In this document: positions 25,806-34,437 of the stretch, piece by piece | Position numbering within the stretch: position 1 is the first letter of the stretch | Layout of the letters: the number at the start of each line of letters is the position of its first letter | Assembly: GCA_963842505.1 (NCBI GenBank) | Contig: CAWJGZ010000004.1 | Location: 1,054,001-1,118,000, forward strand | Reading direction: 5' to 3' | Source: PALSA-129 sp963842505 | GTDB taxonomy: Bacteria; Acidobacteriota; Terriglobia; Bryobacterales; Bryobacteraceae | DNA: 64,000 bases | The notes under the pieces: generated by a model | What the model was told of the DNA's origin: nothing | The model's database searches: none | What the model saw: the letters and a program-made list of their open reading frames with translations, nothing else | Program-made: the position numbers and the translations under genes

Positions 25806-26531
25806 ATGCCGGGCGTGAACCAGAGAGCGGACTATGGCCTGGATGCGCCCCGCATCGTACGCAACAGCCTCATGTTCGGCGGAATCGGAATTTGTGCCGG
25901 TATTCTGGTGGCCCGGCGGGGAAGCCGGATGTCTGCGCTGCTGGGCACAGCAATAGCGATTGGGAGCGCTATACCCTTTTCACAAGGTGTGCTGATGCTT
26001 CATTACGCCAAAGCGGGAAAACTCCGCTGCCGGGATCGAATCCTTGACTTCATCGCGTGGAACGGACAAGAAGCCGTGCTTGACATTGGCACGGGACGTG
26101 GCCTGCTTCTGATCGGCGCGGCGAAAAGAACCCGTGGTCGCGCCGTTGGAATCGATCTCTGGAACCCGGAAGACCTGTCCGCGAATTGCCTCGAGAACGT
26201 CCTGGCCAACGCAGAAATCGAAGCAGTCAAGGACCGCATAGAGATTCGGCATGAGGATGCCCAGAAAATGGATCTGCCCGACTGCGCCTTTGACGTCGTG
26301 ATTTCCAATCTCTGCCTGCACAACATCCCGACACAGGAAGGACGCGCGCGGGCGTGCCGTGAGATTGTCCGGGTACTGAAGCCCGGCGGGATAGCAGTGA
26401 TCTCCGACTACACGGCAACCGAGGAATATGAGCGGACGTTTGCGACAGCAGGGTGCTACGTTGAGCCTGGGCAGCGCATCCAATTTTTCCCGCCACTCAA
26501 GGTGGTGCTGGCCCGCAAACCTTCCGCATAA
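25806..26531 (+). CDS. Membrane-anchored SAM-dependent methyltransferase
   Basis: 241 aa. Two hydrophobic N-terminal segments (about residues 22-40 and 45-60) precede a Methyltransf_11-type domain. The domain shows motif I AVLDIGTGRGLLLIGAA, an acidic motif II (AVGIDLW), a motif-IV-like DVVISNLCLHNI and a post-motif RVLKPGGIAVISDY. ATG 25806 is preferred over the upstream TTG. The anchored layout suggests a lipophilic acceptor (lipid, quinone or isoprenoid), which is inference. Confidence 0.82.
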   Translation: MPGVNQRADYGLDAPRIVRNSLMFGGIGICAGILVARRGSRMSALLGTAIAIGSAIPFSQGVLMLHYAKAGKLRCRDRILDFIAWNGQEAVLDIGTGRGLLLIGAAKRTRGRAVGIDLWNPEDLSANCLENVLANAEIEAVKDRIEIRHEDAQKMDLPDCAFDVVISNLCLHNIPTQEGRARACREIVRVLKPGGIAVISDYTATEEYERTFATAGCYVEPGQRIQFFPPLKVVLARKPSA

Positions 26532-26655
26532 TTCACGGCGGGGCTCTTGCCAGTCGTAGGATCTGCCGGATGCTGACCAGAATAGCGGGTCTGAGCGGCC
26601 GCGATCAGTTCCGGCCGGATCATCGCTTGGGAATAGCTGCCACGGAACCGACCCG

Positions 26656-26707
26656 ACTTGGTGGCGCCCGTTCTCATTGAACGATCCGAACCATCCCAGG
26701 TGGGTGT
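26656..26707 (-). pseudogene. Duplicated 52-bp fragment of the downstream penicillin-binding gene
   Basis: 26656-26707 and 27685-27736 match at 50 of 52 bases. On the minus strand both read HLGWFGSFNENGRHQV, the segment just after the KTG box of the transpeptidase at 27528-28718. The copy is out of context, with no homologous sequence on either side. It lies on the far side of hicAB, so the toxin-antitoxin genes are bracketed by this direct repeat. Confidence 0.8.
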
Positions 26708-26767
26708 TTCCGCGTCGCCGGGAATCGCGGCCAGAGAAGCGTCGCAGGCTGTCCTTGCCACGCACCT

Positions 26768-27202
26768 TCAGGCCGCGTCGCGGACTTCCACGGTCATCTG
26801 CTTGCCCAGCGCCGCGAGAGCAGCTTGGGTTTTTTCTGCCTTCGAAGCATGCTTGGGATCGAGCATACGGCGGATCACTCGCTCGTGGACCCCAAGGCGG
26901 CGCGCCAGCTCGGAGTTGCTAACTTGCTGGTCACGCATCGCCACGTAGAGCGCCAGTTTCGGCGCGAGCCAGAGCGGCACTGGCACCAGGCGCTGACCAC
27001 GCTTCACGGCTGAGGGCGCGGGGATCTCTTCCCGGCGGGACAACCGGATTGAGAGATCCGATCCGAGGGCATCTATGGCTTCTTCCATTGCCTCATGATG
27101 GTCTTTGCCATCGGTCGAGACCCGTGGCAGATCGACGAACTCGACCAGAATGCGGCCGTCGTTGCCGGCCGTGAATCTTGCTGGATACGTAAAGGCAGAC
27201 AT
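26768..27202 (-). CDS. hicB: HicB-family antitoxin with HTH domain
   Basis: 144 aa from ATG 27202, which has GAGGTGA upstream; an ATG at 27217 overlapping the hicA stop is also possible. The N-terminal HicB fold (FTYPARFTAGNDGRILVEFVDLPRVSTDG...EAMEEAIDAL) is a degraded RNase H-like domain that binds the toxin. The C-terminus (NSELARRLGVHERVIRRMLDPKHASK) is an XRE-type helix-turn-helix for autorepression. Adjacent to hicA as expected for a type II module. Confidence 0.9.
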   Translation of the reverse strand: MSAFTYPARFTAGNDGRILVEFVDLPRVSTDGKDHHEAMEEAIDALGSDLSIRLSRREEIPAPSAVKRGQRLVPVPLWLAPKLALYVAMRDQQVSNSELARRLGVHERVIRRMLDPKHASKAEKTQAALAALGKQMTVEVRDAA

Positions 27203-27213
27203 TGGTTCACCTC

Positions 27214-27402
27214 TCATAGGTCATGCGGATCGATATCCAGATCGCAGCCGATTTCTTTCTTCCGATCCTTGAGGGTGGTGAATTCTTCGCCGAGGTACAA
27301 ACGACCATGGCTGCCTTTACCCTTATCGGCCACAAATTGGCAGGTGACCTTCCCGCGTCGTGCCAACCGCTGCACTCGTCGCTCGAATTCCGCACCCTTC
27401 AC
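27214..27402 (-). CDS. hicA: HicA-like toxin, possibly shortened
   Basis: 62 aa. It has the HicA/YcfA-type double-stranded-RNA-binding-like fold signature with the catalytic histidine in DKGKGSHGRLYLG, then TTLKDRKKEIG. Typical relatives then have about ten more residues (an LHAMLxQLGL helix) before the DDL end; here the protein jumps straight to CDLDIDPHDL, so an internal deletion may have weakened it. HicA toxins cleave mRNA. Its stop overlaps the upstream hicB ATG (27217) as ATGA. Confidence 0.8.
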   Translation of the reverse strand: MKGAEFERRVQRLARRGKVTCQFVADKGKGSHGRLYLGEEFTTLKDRKKEIGCDLDIDPHDL

Positions 27403-27527
27403 AGCTCCATTCTCGGACAGATGTGTCCGAACGTCAAGCGGAAGATAAGTGATGCCGACTTTGAGGCCAGGCGCCCGCTAAACCGGCAGCGGGCCTATCG
27501 GTATCGGCGATGGCCCGCGCAGCCTGC

Positions 27528-28718
27528 CTACCGACCGCAGCACTGCCACGCAATCAGGTCCGGCATTCCTACCTTGGCCGCGAAGTAGTTTACCTCGCTC
27601 AACCGCCGGTAAACATCGCCCGCGATGCCCGCCGCCAAGGGGCCAATGGCGGGCCGTCCTCCGGTCAGCAGAACCACAATCACCACTTGGTGGCGCCCGT
27701 TCTCATTAAACGATCCGAACCATCCGAGGTGGGTGTGGTTCTCACTGCAGGTCCCGGTCTTTCCCGCGATGTCGCCGTCTTCGCGCGCGCGGTGCGCCGT
27801 GCCAAACTCCACGGCTCCCCGCATGCCCGCTTTGACCACCGGAATCAGGCGCGAAATGTCCAAGCGCCGCTTCACGCGCGGAACGAACTGCCTCACTTCC
27901 TCCTGGTCGCGCGGGTATTGCAGGTAGTACAACGTGCCGCCGTTGGCGATGGCGCTCATCAACGCCGCCAATTGCAGCGGGGTCTGTTCCACTTCTTCGC
28001 CGAAGCTGGTCAGCATGCCCACGCCGCCATTGCGCGGGACCGTCCCCGGATAATGGCCCGGTTGCTCGCCCGGAATGCTCAACCCGGCCTTTTCCCCATA
28101 CCCGTACAGGTGCGCGTAGTAGCTGACTTTTTCAAAGCCCAGCTTCTCTCCCAAGGTGGCGAAATAATAATTGTTGGAGTGCGCCAGCGCATAGGTCAGG
28201 TCCATGCGCATTCCGGGAACGCGCAATTTGGTGGCCGGCTGAATCACTTTCTCGGTCAACCCCGCGAGCGCCACCGAAACCTTGATGGTGGAGCAGGGCT
28301 GGAATCCGCTGCCCGTGGCGATCTTCTGGTTGACCATGGTCAACACGCGCCCGCTCGCCGGGTCCACCGCGACGACCGAACCGTTATACGGTCCCAGCGC
28401 TTCCACCGCCGCGCGCCGCACGCGCAAATCCTCGCCGTCCACGTGGTCGCCCGCGGTGGAATCGGCAAAAGTCGGCTCAGTCCACGGACCGCCCGCAATC
28501 ACGGGCGCCTGCACCGAAGCCGGCTTCGGCTGGGCCTTAGGAATCGCCGCCCTGGCCTGCGCCGCGGTCTTCGCCAGCATGGCGCGATTCCCGGCGGGCC
28601 GGCGGACCACACGCCTCTTCTTCTGCACCGCCGCGCTCCAGCCCAGACACACCACACACGCCCAGATCAGCGCGAAACGAAACATCGGAGAAAAAGTAGT
28701 TAGGGAATGCCTGTTCAT
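27528..28718 (-). CDS. Penicillin-binding protein transpeptidase domain
   Basis: 396 aa from ATG 28718. A hydrophobic anchor (FALIWACVVCLGWSAA, about residues 15-30) precedes a basic linker. The catalytic boxes are PCSTIK (SxxK), AHSNNYYF (SxN) and AGKTGT (KTG), in the normal order, as in FtsI-like and class D enzymes. It acylates D-Ala-D-Ala peptides in cell-wall cross-linking. The domain is a lone transpeptidase without the dimerisation module of larger PBPs. A 52-bp piece of its coding sequence is duplicated at 26656, beyond hicAB. Confidence 0.9.
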   Translation of the reverse strand: MNRHSLTTFSPMFRFALIWACVVCLGWSAAVQKKRRVVRRPAGNRAMLAKTAAQARAAIPKAQPKPASVQAPVIAGGPWTEPTFADSTAGDHVDGEDLRVRRAAVEALGPYNGSVVAVDPASGRVLTMVNQKIATGSGFQPCSTIKVSVALAGLTEKVIQPATKLRVPGMRMDLTYALAHSNNYYFATLGEKLGFEKVSYYAHLYGYGEKAGLSIPGEQPGHYPGTVPRNGGVGMLTSFGEEVEQTPLQLAALMSAIANGGTLYYLQYPRDQEEVRQFVPRVKRRLDISRLIPVVKAGMRGAVEFGTAHRAREDGDIAGKTGTCSENHTHLGWFGSFNENGRHQVVIVVLLTGGRPAIGPLAAGIAGDVYRRLSEVNYFAAKVGMPDLIAWQCCGR

Positions 28719-28760
28719 ACCTAAACGATCGGCGACGGGCCGGAAGAGCGTGAGGAACTT

Positions 28761-29564
28761 GTGCCAGAGCTTTCGTCGTACCACCGGCCGGAGCAGCCGG
28801 TGTCTTCATTTTCCTTAACCTCCAAGGCGCACGTCAAGCTGAATTTGCCGTATTCTATACCCGAGGCGCGTATTTTGCTCCCGATTCTGCAAAAAGAAAT
28901 TATCACCTGCCGCCGCTGCCCGCGTCTAACCGAATACACCGCCCGCGTGGCCCAGGTGAAGCGCCGCGCCTACCGCGACTGGGAGTATTGGGGCCGTCCC
29001 GTGCCCTCTTTTGGCGATCCGGCAGCGGCCGTTCTGATCCTCGGCCTGGCGCCCGGTGCGCACGGCTCGAACCGCACCGGGCGCATGTTCACGGGAGATA
29101 AGTCCGGCGACATCCTCTACCGCGTGCTCCACAAAGCCGGATTTGCCTCGCAGGCCGGCAGCGGTTCCCGTGACGACGGCCTAACCCTTAGCGGCGCGTA
29201 TATCACGGCTGTCTGCCACTGCGCTCCGCCGGGCAACAAACCGCTGCCGGAAGAGATTCGCAATTGCCGCCCGTACTTCGAGCGGGAACTCGATTTGCTC
29301 CCTTCGCTCAAAGTGGTGGTGGCCCTGGGCAAGATAGCCTTCGACAATTATCTCGACATTCTCAAATCGCGCGGCCTCATCCGGAGCCGCGCGCCTTTCG
29401 TTTTCGGACACGACCGCCAGTTTGTCACGGGTCCCGGCATGCCAGCGCTGGTTTCTTCGTACCACCCCAGCCAGCAAAACACGTCCACCGGCAAGCTCAA
29501 CGAGAAGATGCTGCTGGCGGTGTTCCGCCGCGCGCGCAGGTTAGCGCGCACGAAATCCGCATGA
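28761..29564 (+). CDS. Family 5 uracil-DNA glycosylase (UdgB-like)
   Basis: 267 aa. CRRCPRLTEY (about residues 50-59) gives part of the 4Fe-4S cluster site. GLAPGAHGSNRTGRMFTGD is motif 1 of family 5 (a GLAPA/G-xxG-N-R-T-G pattern), and SSYHPSQQNTSTGKL is motif 2 with the active-site histidine. It removes uracil and some other deaminated bases from DNA. Divergent from the transpeptidase gene; the two start codons are 42 bp apart. The first ~30 residues lack homology-like features, so a later start is possible. Confidence 0.92.
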   Translation: MPELSSYHRPEQPVSSFSLTSKAHVKLNLPYSIPEARILLPILQKEIITCRRCPRLTEYTARVAQVKRRAYRDWEYWGRPVPSFGDPAAAVLILGLAPGAHGSNRTGRMFTGDKSGDILYRVLHKAGFASQAGSGSRDDGLTLSGAYITAVCHCAPPGNKPLPEEIRNCRPYFERELDLLPSLKVVVALGKIAFDNYLDILKSRGLIRSRAPFVFGHDRQFVTGPGMPALVSSYHPSQQNTSTGKLNEKMLLAVFRRARRLARTKSA

Positions 29565-29631
29565 TTTTCGGGGAGCGATGTTCGGGCTCCGACCGGTTTG
29601 GGCAAGCTAAAGACGTTGCTGAAAGTTGATG

Positions 29632-29756
29632 CGCGCGACCTCTGGTGGGCTGAGACCAGCCTTTCGCCCCGTTCCGGGGCTCTTCATCTCCAACCCGCTA
29701 TCCACACGGCTCACGCCGTGGGCTATGATCTTTCGCCCTGCGGGCTTGGCAAATGC
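29632..29756. repeat. 125-bp repeat element, copy 1
   Basis: It is nearly identical (about 93%) to 29842-29966. On the minus strand it contains the modules GATCATAGCCCACGGCGTGA, GAGCCCCGGAACGGGGCG and CTCAGCCCACCAGAGGTCGC. These resemble palindromic repeats scattered through Planctomycete and Acidobacterial genomes, which often give spurious IIAHGVSR-type ORFs. Confidence 0.8.
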
Positions 29757-29841
29757 AACGCATGCCCGGTTTGATTCTGTCTCCCGACTCCTGTATTTCA
29801 GAATCTCTGACATTCCTACGAAAGCATGGGCGGGCATACGA

Positions 29842-29966
29842 CGCGCGACCTCTGGTGGGCTGAGACCAGCCTTTCGCCCCGTTCCGGGGCTCTTCATCTT
29901 CAACCCGCTATCCACACGGCTCACGCCGTGGGCTATGATCTTCCGCGCTTCGGGCTTGGCAAGTGC
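29842..29966. repeat. 125-bp repeat element, copy 2
   Basis: Second copy, same orientation, exactly 210 bp from copy 1. Differences cluster at its 3' end (29950-29966). It ends 12 bp beyond the dGTPase stop. Confidence 0.8.
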
Positions 29967-29977
29967 GGAAACGTCAG

Positions 29978-31105
29978 TCAAGGGCAGAGGGCTTGCCCCA
30001 GCATGGCTTCGTAGGTGCGGCGGAAGAATCCGTCGGTCATCCCCGCAATATAATCGCAGGTCACGCGATGCGGAGGCTGGCTCTCGCTCTGCTCGCGATA
30101 TCCCTGCGGAAAGCGCTCCGGGTGGTCGAGGAAAAACTGAAACAGTTCTTCGATCATGGCCATGGACCGGCGCCGGCCTTCCCCCAGTTCGTGCGAGGAA
30201 TAGACCCTGCGGTAGAGGAATTGCTTCAGCTCGCGGCTGGTGCGGGCAGCCTCAGCCGTGAAGGCCGCCAAGCGATGGGGCACCGCGCGCACCTCATCGG
30301 CGGCGCCTGCGCCGGATTCCCGCGCGCACTCCACGGTGCCTTCAATCAGCCCCGAGACCAGGGCGTCGATCAAGTGGCGCAAGGCTTCGCAGAAACGCTC
30401 CCGCGGCGTGGCGCCGGGGAACTGCATCTCGATGGCTTCATGAATCTCGCGGTATTGCGGGACGCAGACAGCCACATCTTCGCTGGTGAGCATGCCCGCG
30501 GAAAAAGCGTCGTCCAGGTCCGCCGTGTTGTAGGCTACCTCGTCGGCCAGGTCGATGAGCTGCGCTTCGAGCGGCGGACGCAGACCGGGCAGATAGGCGT
30601 CCAGTTCAGGCTGCTCGCCCGGCTCGAAATCCCGCGAGTGCTTCACCACACCCTCGCGCACTTCAAACGTCAGGTTCAGTCCCGGGAAGCTGGCGTACCG
30701 CTGCTCGAAGCTTTCCACGATGCGGAGAGCGTGCAGGTTGTGATCGAACCGTTCGCCGAAGCGCTGCATCTGCCGATTCAGAGCCTCTTCGCCGGCGTGC
30801 GCGAAGGGTGGGTGGCCGATGTCATGGGCCAGCGCCAGCGCCTCGGTCAGGTCCTCATCCAGGCCCAGCACCCTGGCCAGCGTGCGTGCGATCTGGGCCA
30901 CTTCGATGGTGTGCGTGAGGCGGTTGCGGAAATGGTCGGAGAGCTCCGGCGTGAAAACCTGCGTTTTGGCTTCCAGGCGACGGAAGGCCCGCGAATGCAC
31001 CACCCGGTCGCGGTCGCGCTGAAAAGCATTGCGGTACGGGTGAGCCGGCTCCGGATACACACGCCCCCGGCTTTGTTCCACCGGGAACCGCAGGCGTGCC
31101 AGCAT
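29978..31105 (-). CDS. dgt: Deoxyguanosinetriphosphate triphosphohydrolase-like protein
   Basis: 375 aa. ATG 31105 is chosen because the family N-terminus (VYPEPAHPYRNAFQRDRDRV) starts shortly after. HD-domain residues are in THTIEVAQIAR, LAHDIGHPPFAHAGEEAL and the later LIDLADEVAYNTADLDDA, matching the dGTPase-like HD family. It hydrolyses dNTPs to deoxynucleosides and triphosphate, affecting nucleotide pools. It starts 16 bp after the stop of the YfgM-like gene and is probably co-transcribed with it. Confidence 0.92.
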   Translation of the reverse strand: MLARLRFPVEQSRGRVYPEPAHPYRNAFQRDRDRVVHSRAFRRLEAKTQVFTPELSDHFRNRLTHTIEVAQIARTLARVLGLDEDLTEALALAHDIGHPPFAHAGEEALNRQMQRFGERFDHNLHALRIVESFEQRYASFPGLNLTFEVREGVVKHSRDFEPGEQPELDAYLPGLRPPLEAQLIDLADEVAYNTADLDDAFSAGMLTSEDVAVCVPQYREIHEAIEMQFPGATPRERFCEALRHLIDALVSGLIEGTVECARESGAGAADEVRAVPHRLAAFTAEAARTSRELKQFLYRRVYSSHELGEGRRRSMAMIEELFQFFLDHPERFPQGYREQSESQPPHRVTCDYIAGMTDGFFRRTYEAMLGQALCP

Positions 31106-31121
31106 GACAGGTCGCGCCGGC

Positions 31122-31817
31122 TTATTGCGGCGGCAATTCGGCGTAGAGTTCCTGCGCCATGGATGCCGCCAGGCCCTTGCCACCCCTGATCGGAGTCAGG
31201 AGCTTGCGCGCCTCAGCCGGGTTCTTGGCCGCCAGGTGCCGCGCCAGAGTGATGGTGGCATCGTCTTGCGAGACGAAAACCGTGGGATGCGTGATCAGCT
31301 CCCGCAGAGTTTTCTCGCCCTGGTCCGCACGCCCATCGGCGTAATAGATGTCCGCCAGCGACAGCTTCGCCAGGGAGGCGTAGTTGGCACTGGCATGGTC
31401 GGCCACTTGCAAGAACAACTTCTCGGCTTCGGCCAGCTTTCCCTCGTCCGCCCGGATGGCACCCAGGTAGTAGACGGCGATGTTGCCCTCATCGCTGCCC
31501 GAGTATTTGCCGGCAAGATCGCCGAAAGCTTTGAGGGCCGCCTGGTCCTTGGCGTCCTGCGTGGGGAAACTGTGCGGGTCGCCGGCCTGCGCCACAGGCG
31601 ATTCCTGGATGGCGATAGCCTGCGTGAGCGCTTCCTCACGCGCCACACGCTGGTGCCGCGAGTAGACGGTGTACCCCACGATCAGCAGCACGGCCGCGAC
31701 GGCGATGGCGCCATAGCGGACGACATCCTTCTGGTGCTCTTCGAAAAAATCTACGGTCAGCCCGACTTCCTGGGCGAACTTATCGGATTTCAGCTCTTTG
31801 CGGGTGATTCTAGCCAC
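31122..31817 (-). CDS. YfgM-like membrane-anchored TPR protein
   Basis: 231 aa. A short cytoplasmic N-terminus is followed by one membrane helix (YGAIAVAAVLLIVGYTVY, about residues 35-52) and a long helical tail with TPR-like spacing (AIRADEGKLAEAEKLFLQVA, SLADIYYADGRADQGEKTL). This matches the TPR_21/YfgM family, an ancillary SecYEG partner that hands proteins to periplasmic chaperones. A palindrome at 31834-31847 lies just upstream. Confidence 0.82.
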   Translation of the reverse strand: MARITRKELKSDKFAQEVGLTVDFFEEHQKDVVRYGAIAVAAVLLIVGYTVYSRHQRVAREEALTQAIAIQESPVAQAGDPHSFPTQDAKDQAALKAFGDLAGKYSGSDEGNIAVYYLGAIRADEGKLAEAEKLFLQVADHASANYASLAKLSLADIYYADGRADQGEKTLRELITHPTVFVSQDDATITLARHLAAKNPAEARKLLTPIRGGKGLAASMAQELYAELPPQ

Positions 31818-31833
31818 GAAAACCTCTGGATAT

Positions 31834-31847
31834 TATAGGAACCTATA
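31834..31847. promoter_or_regulatory. Palindrome upstream of the YfgM-like gene
   Basis: TATAGGAACCTATA is a perfect 14-bp dyad within a longer near-palindrome (31828-31850), 17-30 bp upstream of the start codon. It could be an operator or overlap the -10 region. Confidence 0.35.
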
Positions 31848-31999
31848 TCCTATCATGGCCTGCCGCCCTTCCGCCCGCGGTCCCGCCCTTGGGGTGCGCG
31901 ACACAAAAGTGGATAAATGCAGCCGCTACGCAGCCTGGAGCTGGCCGCTCGCTGACGCTCGCGGTTCTGGGCGCGCAGATCCTGTCGTGACACGGGAGT

Positions 32000-34087
32000 A
32001 TGCTGGTCCATGAAATGAAAGCAGCCCGCAAGCCGCGGCGATTGCCCCAAGCCTCGCAGCCGGTCCCGCCGGAAGGCTCCTCTTTCCGGGCAGCGCATCG
32101 GACCTGGCGGCGGCACGCATGGCGCATGCTGGCACTCGGGGCCCTGGTCTTTGCAACGTATTCCAATTCCTTCCAGGCAGGCCTGGTGTTCGACAGTTCC
32201 AGGGCGATTTCGCGGGATGCCCGTATCCGGGCGGTAACGCCGGAAAACGTCCGGCTCATTTTGACCGGAGCGTACAGCAGCACCAGCTCGGGCCTGTACC
32301 GCCCGCTCACCACCTTCTCCTACCTGCTGAATTACACCGTGTTCGGTAATGGAATTCACCCGGCAGGCTATCATTGGGTGAATGTGACGGTGCACACGGT
32401 AAACGTTTTGCTCGTTTACCTTCTGGGCATATTGGTGTTTGGGGCGTCCGCGCCGGCCTTTGCGATGGCAGCGCTCTGGGGGGTGCATCCGCTGCTCACG
32501 GAATCCGTCACCAATATTGTGGGCCGTGCCGATCTGCTGGCAGCCTTCGGGGTGCTGGCAGGATTGCTGTGTTACATCAGAAGTGCTTCCGCCGCCGGGC
32601 GCAACAAGCTGCTCTGGTTGGCGGCCATGGTGGCCGCCCAGACAATCGGGCTCTTCTCCAAAGAGAACGCTGCCATCCTGCCCGGCATCATGCTTCTATA
32701 CGACCTGACCTGGAGGGAGCGCGCGGGGTGGGGAGAGCGCGCGAAAGCCTACGCCGCGCTGGTACTGCCGTTTGCCGTGTTCTTCTATTCGCGCGGCACA
32801 TTGCAGATGCATATTTCAGCGTCCAACAGCGACAACCCTCTGTTGAGCGTGGACTTCTGGACGGCGAGGCTCACGGCCATCAAAGTAATCGGCAAGTATC
32901 TCTGGCTATTTGTCTGGCCAGGCCGCCTGTCGGCGGATTATTCCTATAATGCCGTGCCATCCTTTGGCTGGCATCCGGCGGAATGGGAGGACGCCAAGGC
33001 CCTGATTGCACTGGCGGTCTGCCTGGCCGGCGCCTTGCTCGCGGTCCGCTGGCACCGCACGCGGAAGCCGCTGTTTTTTTTCCTGGCCTTTTTTTTCGTC
33101 GCTGTGCTCCCGACATCGAACCTGGCGAATCTTATCGGGAGCATCATGGCCGAGCGGTTCGCCTACCTTCCTTCGATTGGCCTCGCCGGGTGCGTCATTG
33201 GGGCAATTTACGCACTTGGCCGGCAGGTCCCGCGGGAGCGGCATCTTGTCACACGAACCGCGGGGATCGCAATCGGTCTCTTGTGCCTCGCATGTGCCGC
33301 ACGAACCTACGCTCGAAACTTCGACTGGCTTGATGAGCGCAGTCTCTGGACCAGCGCCGTGAACGTCTGTCCGGGAAGCGCTAAGGCACACTACAATCTG
33401 GGAACCGTCCTGTCGCAAGCGCCCGGGGGGTTGCCGGACGCCATCGCCCAGTTTGAAGCAGCCCTAGGGATCAATCCCGATCTTGCGGAGGCGCATGACA
33501 ACCTGGGAAAGGCCCTGGCACAAGCACCCGGGCGGCTGCCGGACGCCATCGCCCAGTTTGAGGCAGCGCTGCGGATCAATCCCAATCTTGCGGAGGCGCA
33601 TAACAACCTGGGAATCACTTTGGCGCAAGTGCCCGGACGGCTGCCGGACGCCATCGCCCAGTTTGAGGCAGCGCTGCGGATCAATCCCGATCTTGCGGAG
33701 GCGCATAGCAGCCTGGGAAATGCCCTATTGCAAGCACCCGGGCGGCTGCCGGACGCCATCGCCCAGTTTGAGGCAGCTCTGCGGATCAATCCCAATCTTG
33801 CGGAGGCGCATAACAACCTGGGAATCACTCTGGCTCAAGTGCCCGGACGGCTGCCGGACGCCATCGCCCAGTTTGAAGCAGCGCTGCGGATCAATCCCGA
33901 TTTTGCGGAGGCGCACAGCAACCTGGGAAACGCCCTGGCGCAAGTGCCCGGACGGCTGCCGGACGCCATCGCCCAGTTTGAAGCGGCTCTGCGAATTAAT
34001 CCCGGTTACGCACAAGCGCGCGCCAACTTGAGAGACGCTCTCTCGCAACTAAACGGCCGGGCGGGCCGGTCAGGCGCCAGCCGATAG
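32000..34087 (+). CDS. TMTC-like polytopic membrane protein with C-terminal TPR array
   Basis: 695 aa. About ten membrane segments span residues 40-445. LVFDSSRAISRDARI near residue 63 and GLYRPLTTFSYLLNYTVFG near 95 match the TMTC/GT-C family, which in eukaryotes mannosylates proteins. After a soluble linker the C-terminus has six 35-residue TPR units of the type PGRLPDAIAQFEAALRINP, nearly identical in protein and DNA. TPRs usually bind partner proteins or substrates. The start is uncertain (ATG 32000 or 32015). Function inferred only from fold. Confidence 0.85.
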   Translation: MLVHEMKAARKPRRLPQASQPVPPEGSSFRAAHRTWRRHAWRMLALGALVFATYSNSFQAGLVFDSSRAISRDARIRAVTPENVRLILTGAYSSTSSGLYRPLTTFSYLLNYTVFGNGIHPAGYHWVNVTVHTVNVLLVYLLGILVFGASAPAFAMAALWGVHPLLTESVTNIVGRADLLAAFGVLAGLLCYIRSASAAGRNKLLWLAAMVAAQTIGLFSKENAAILPGIMLLYDLTWRERAGWGERAKAYAALVLPFAVFFYSRGTLQMHISASNSDNPLLSVDFWTARLTAIKVIGKYLWLFVWPGRLSADYSYNAVPSFGWHPAEWEDAKALIALAVCLAGALLAVRWHRTRKPLFFFLAFFFVAVLPTSNLANLIGSIMAERFAYLPSIGLAGCVIGAIYALGRQVPRERHLVTRTAGIAIGLLCLACAARTYARNFDWLDERSLWTSAVNVCPGSAKAHYNLGTVLSQAPGGLPDAIAQFEAALGINPDLAEAHDNLGKALAQAPGRLPDAIAQFEAALRINPNLAEAHNNLGITLAQVPGRLPDAIAQFEAALRINPDLAEAHSSLGNALLQAPGRLPDAIAQFEAALRINPNLAEAHNNLGITLAQVPGRLPDAIAQFEAALRINPDFAEAHSNLGNALAQVPGRLPDAIAQFEAALRINPGYAQARANLRDALSQLNGRAGRSGASR
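33419..34048 (+). repeat. Six 105-bp tandem TPR-coding units
   Basis: Units start about every 105 bp. Units 2 and 4 encode exactly the same 35 residues, giving a higher-order 210-bp periodicity. The first and last units are more diverged, as in arrays homogenised by recombination. Confidence 0.85.
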
Positions 34088-34214
34088 CGCATTACAGCTC
34101 GCAATACCAGCGAGATGTTGCTTGACCGATCGGGCGGTCTCCCGGTTGTTCAAGGCGCCACAGGTTGCCCTCTCATGCCCAGGTTGGCCACCGCTGTACA
34201 CTGGGGATTACCCG

Positions 34215-34436
34215 ATGATGACCTGCTGCCCTCCATTCGAACGGCTGATGGACCGCGACCTGGTGCGCCACGCGCAGCCTCATCAACTCTCGAACGGCAC
34301 CATCATCACCGAAATCGACACCGAGTACTTCCTGGTCTTCGGCGAGGAACGCCACCAGTATGTGGGGCTGAACTACTGCCCGTTTTGCGGCCGGGTGCTC
34401 TCGCGTGAACTCTGGAACCTGGAAAAGAAAAAGTAA
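34215..34436 (+). CDS. Small zinc-ribbon-like protein
   Basis: 73 aa from ATG 34215. Cysteine pairs at the N-terminus (MMTCCPPF) and near the C-terminus (LNYCPFCGRVLSRELW) could bind one zinc. The middle part is a beta-rich IITEIDTEYFLVFGE segment. No named family. One base separates its stop from the tsaD ATG, so it is probably translated from the same mRNA. Confidence 0.65.
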   Translation: MMTCCPPFERLMDRDLVRHAQPHQLSNGTIITEIDTEYFLVFGEERHQYVGLNYCPFCGRVLSRELWNLEKKK

Positions 34437-34437
34437 C

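Larger units (their letters stand above)
29565..29977. other. Intergenic region filled by a duplicated repeat
   Basis: 413 bp between convergent genes for the glycosylase and the dGTPase. Most of it is two copies of a 125-bp element, offset by 210 bp. The 85 bp between them (29757-29841) shows no feature I recognise. Open frames across it are repeat-derived and not credible proteins. Confidence 0.7.

Noticed and set aside
29607..29981. 124-aa ORF across the 125-bp repeats
   Set aside because: It encodes the same peptide twice because the DNA is repeated; this is a known type of spurious repeat ORF.
33391..34048. Antisense ORFs under the TPR array
   Set aside because: They merely mirror the repeated TPR DNA and have no independent features.
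33419..34048. CRISPR-like array
   Set aside because: The regular 105-bp units are in-frame TPR codons without unique spacers. No CRISPR array or cas gene was seen anywhere in the window.
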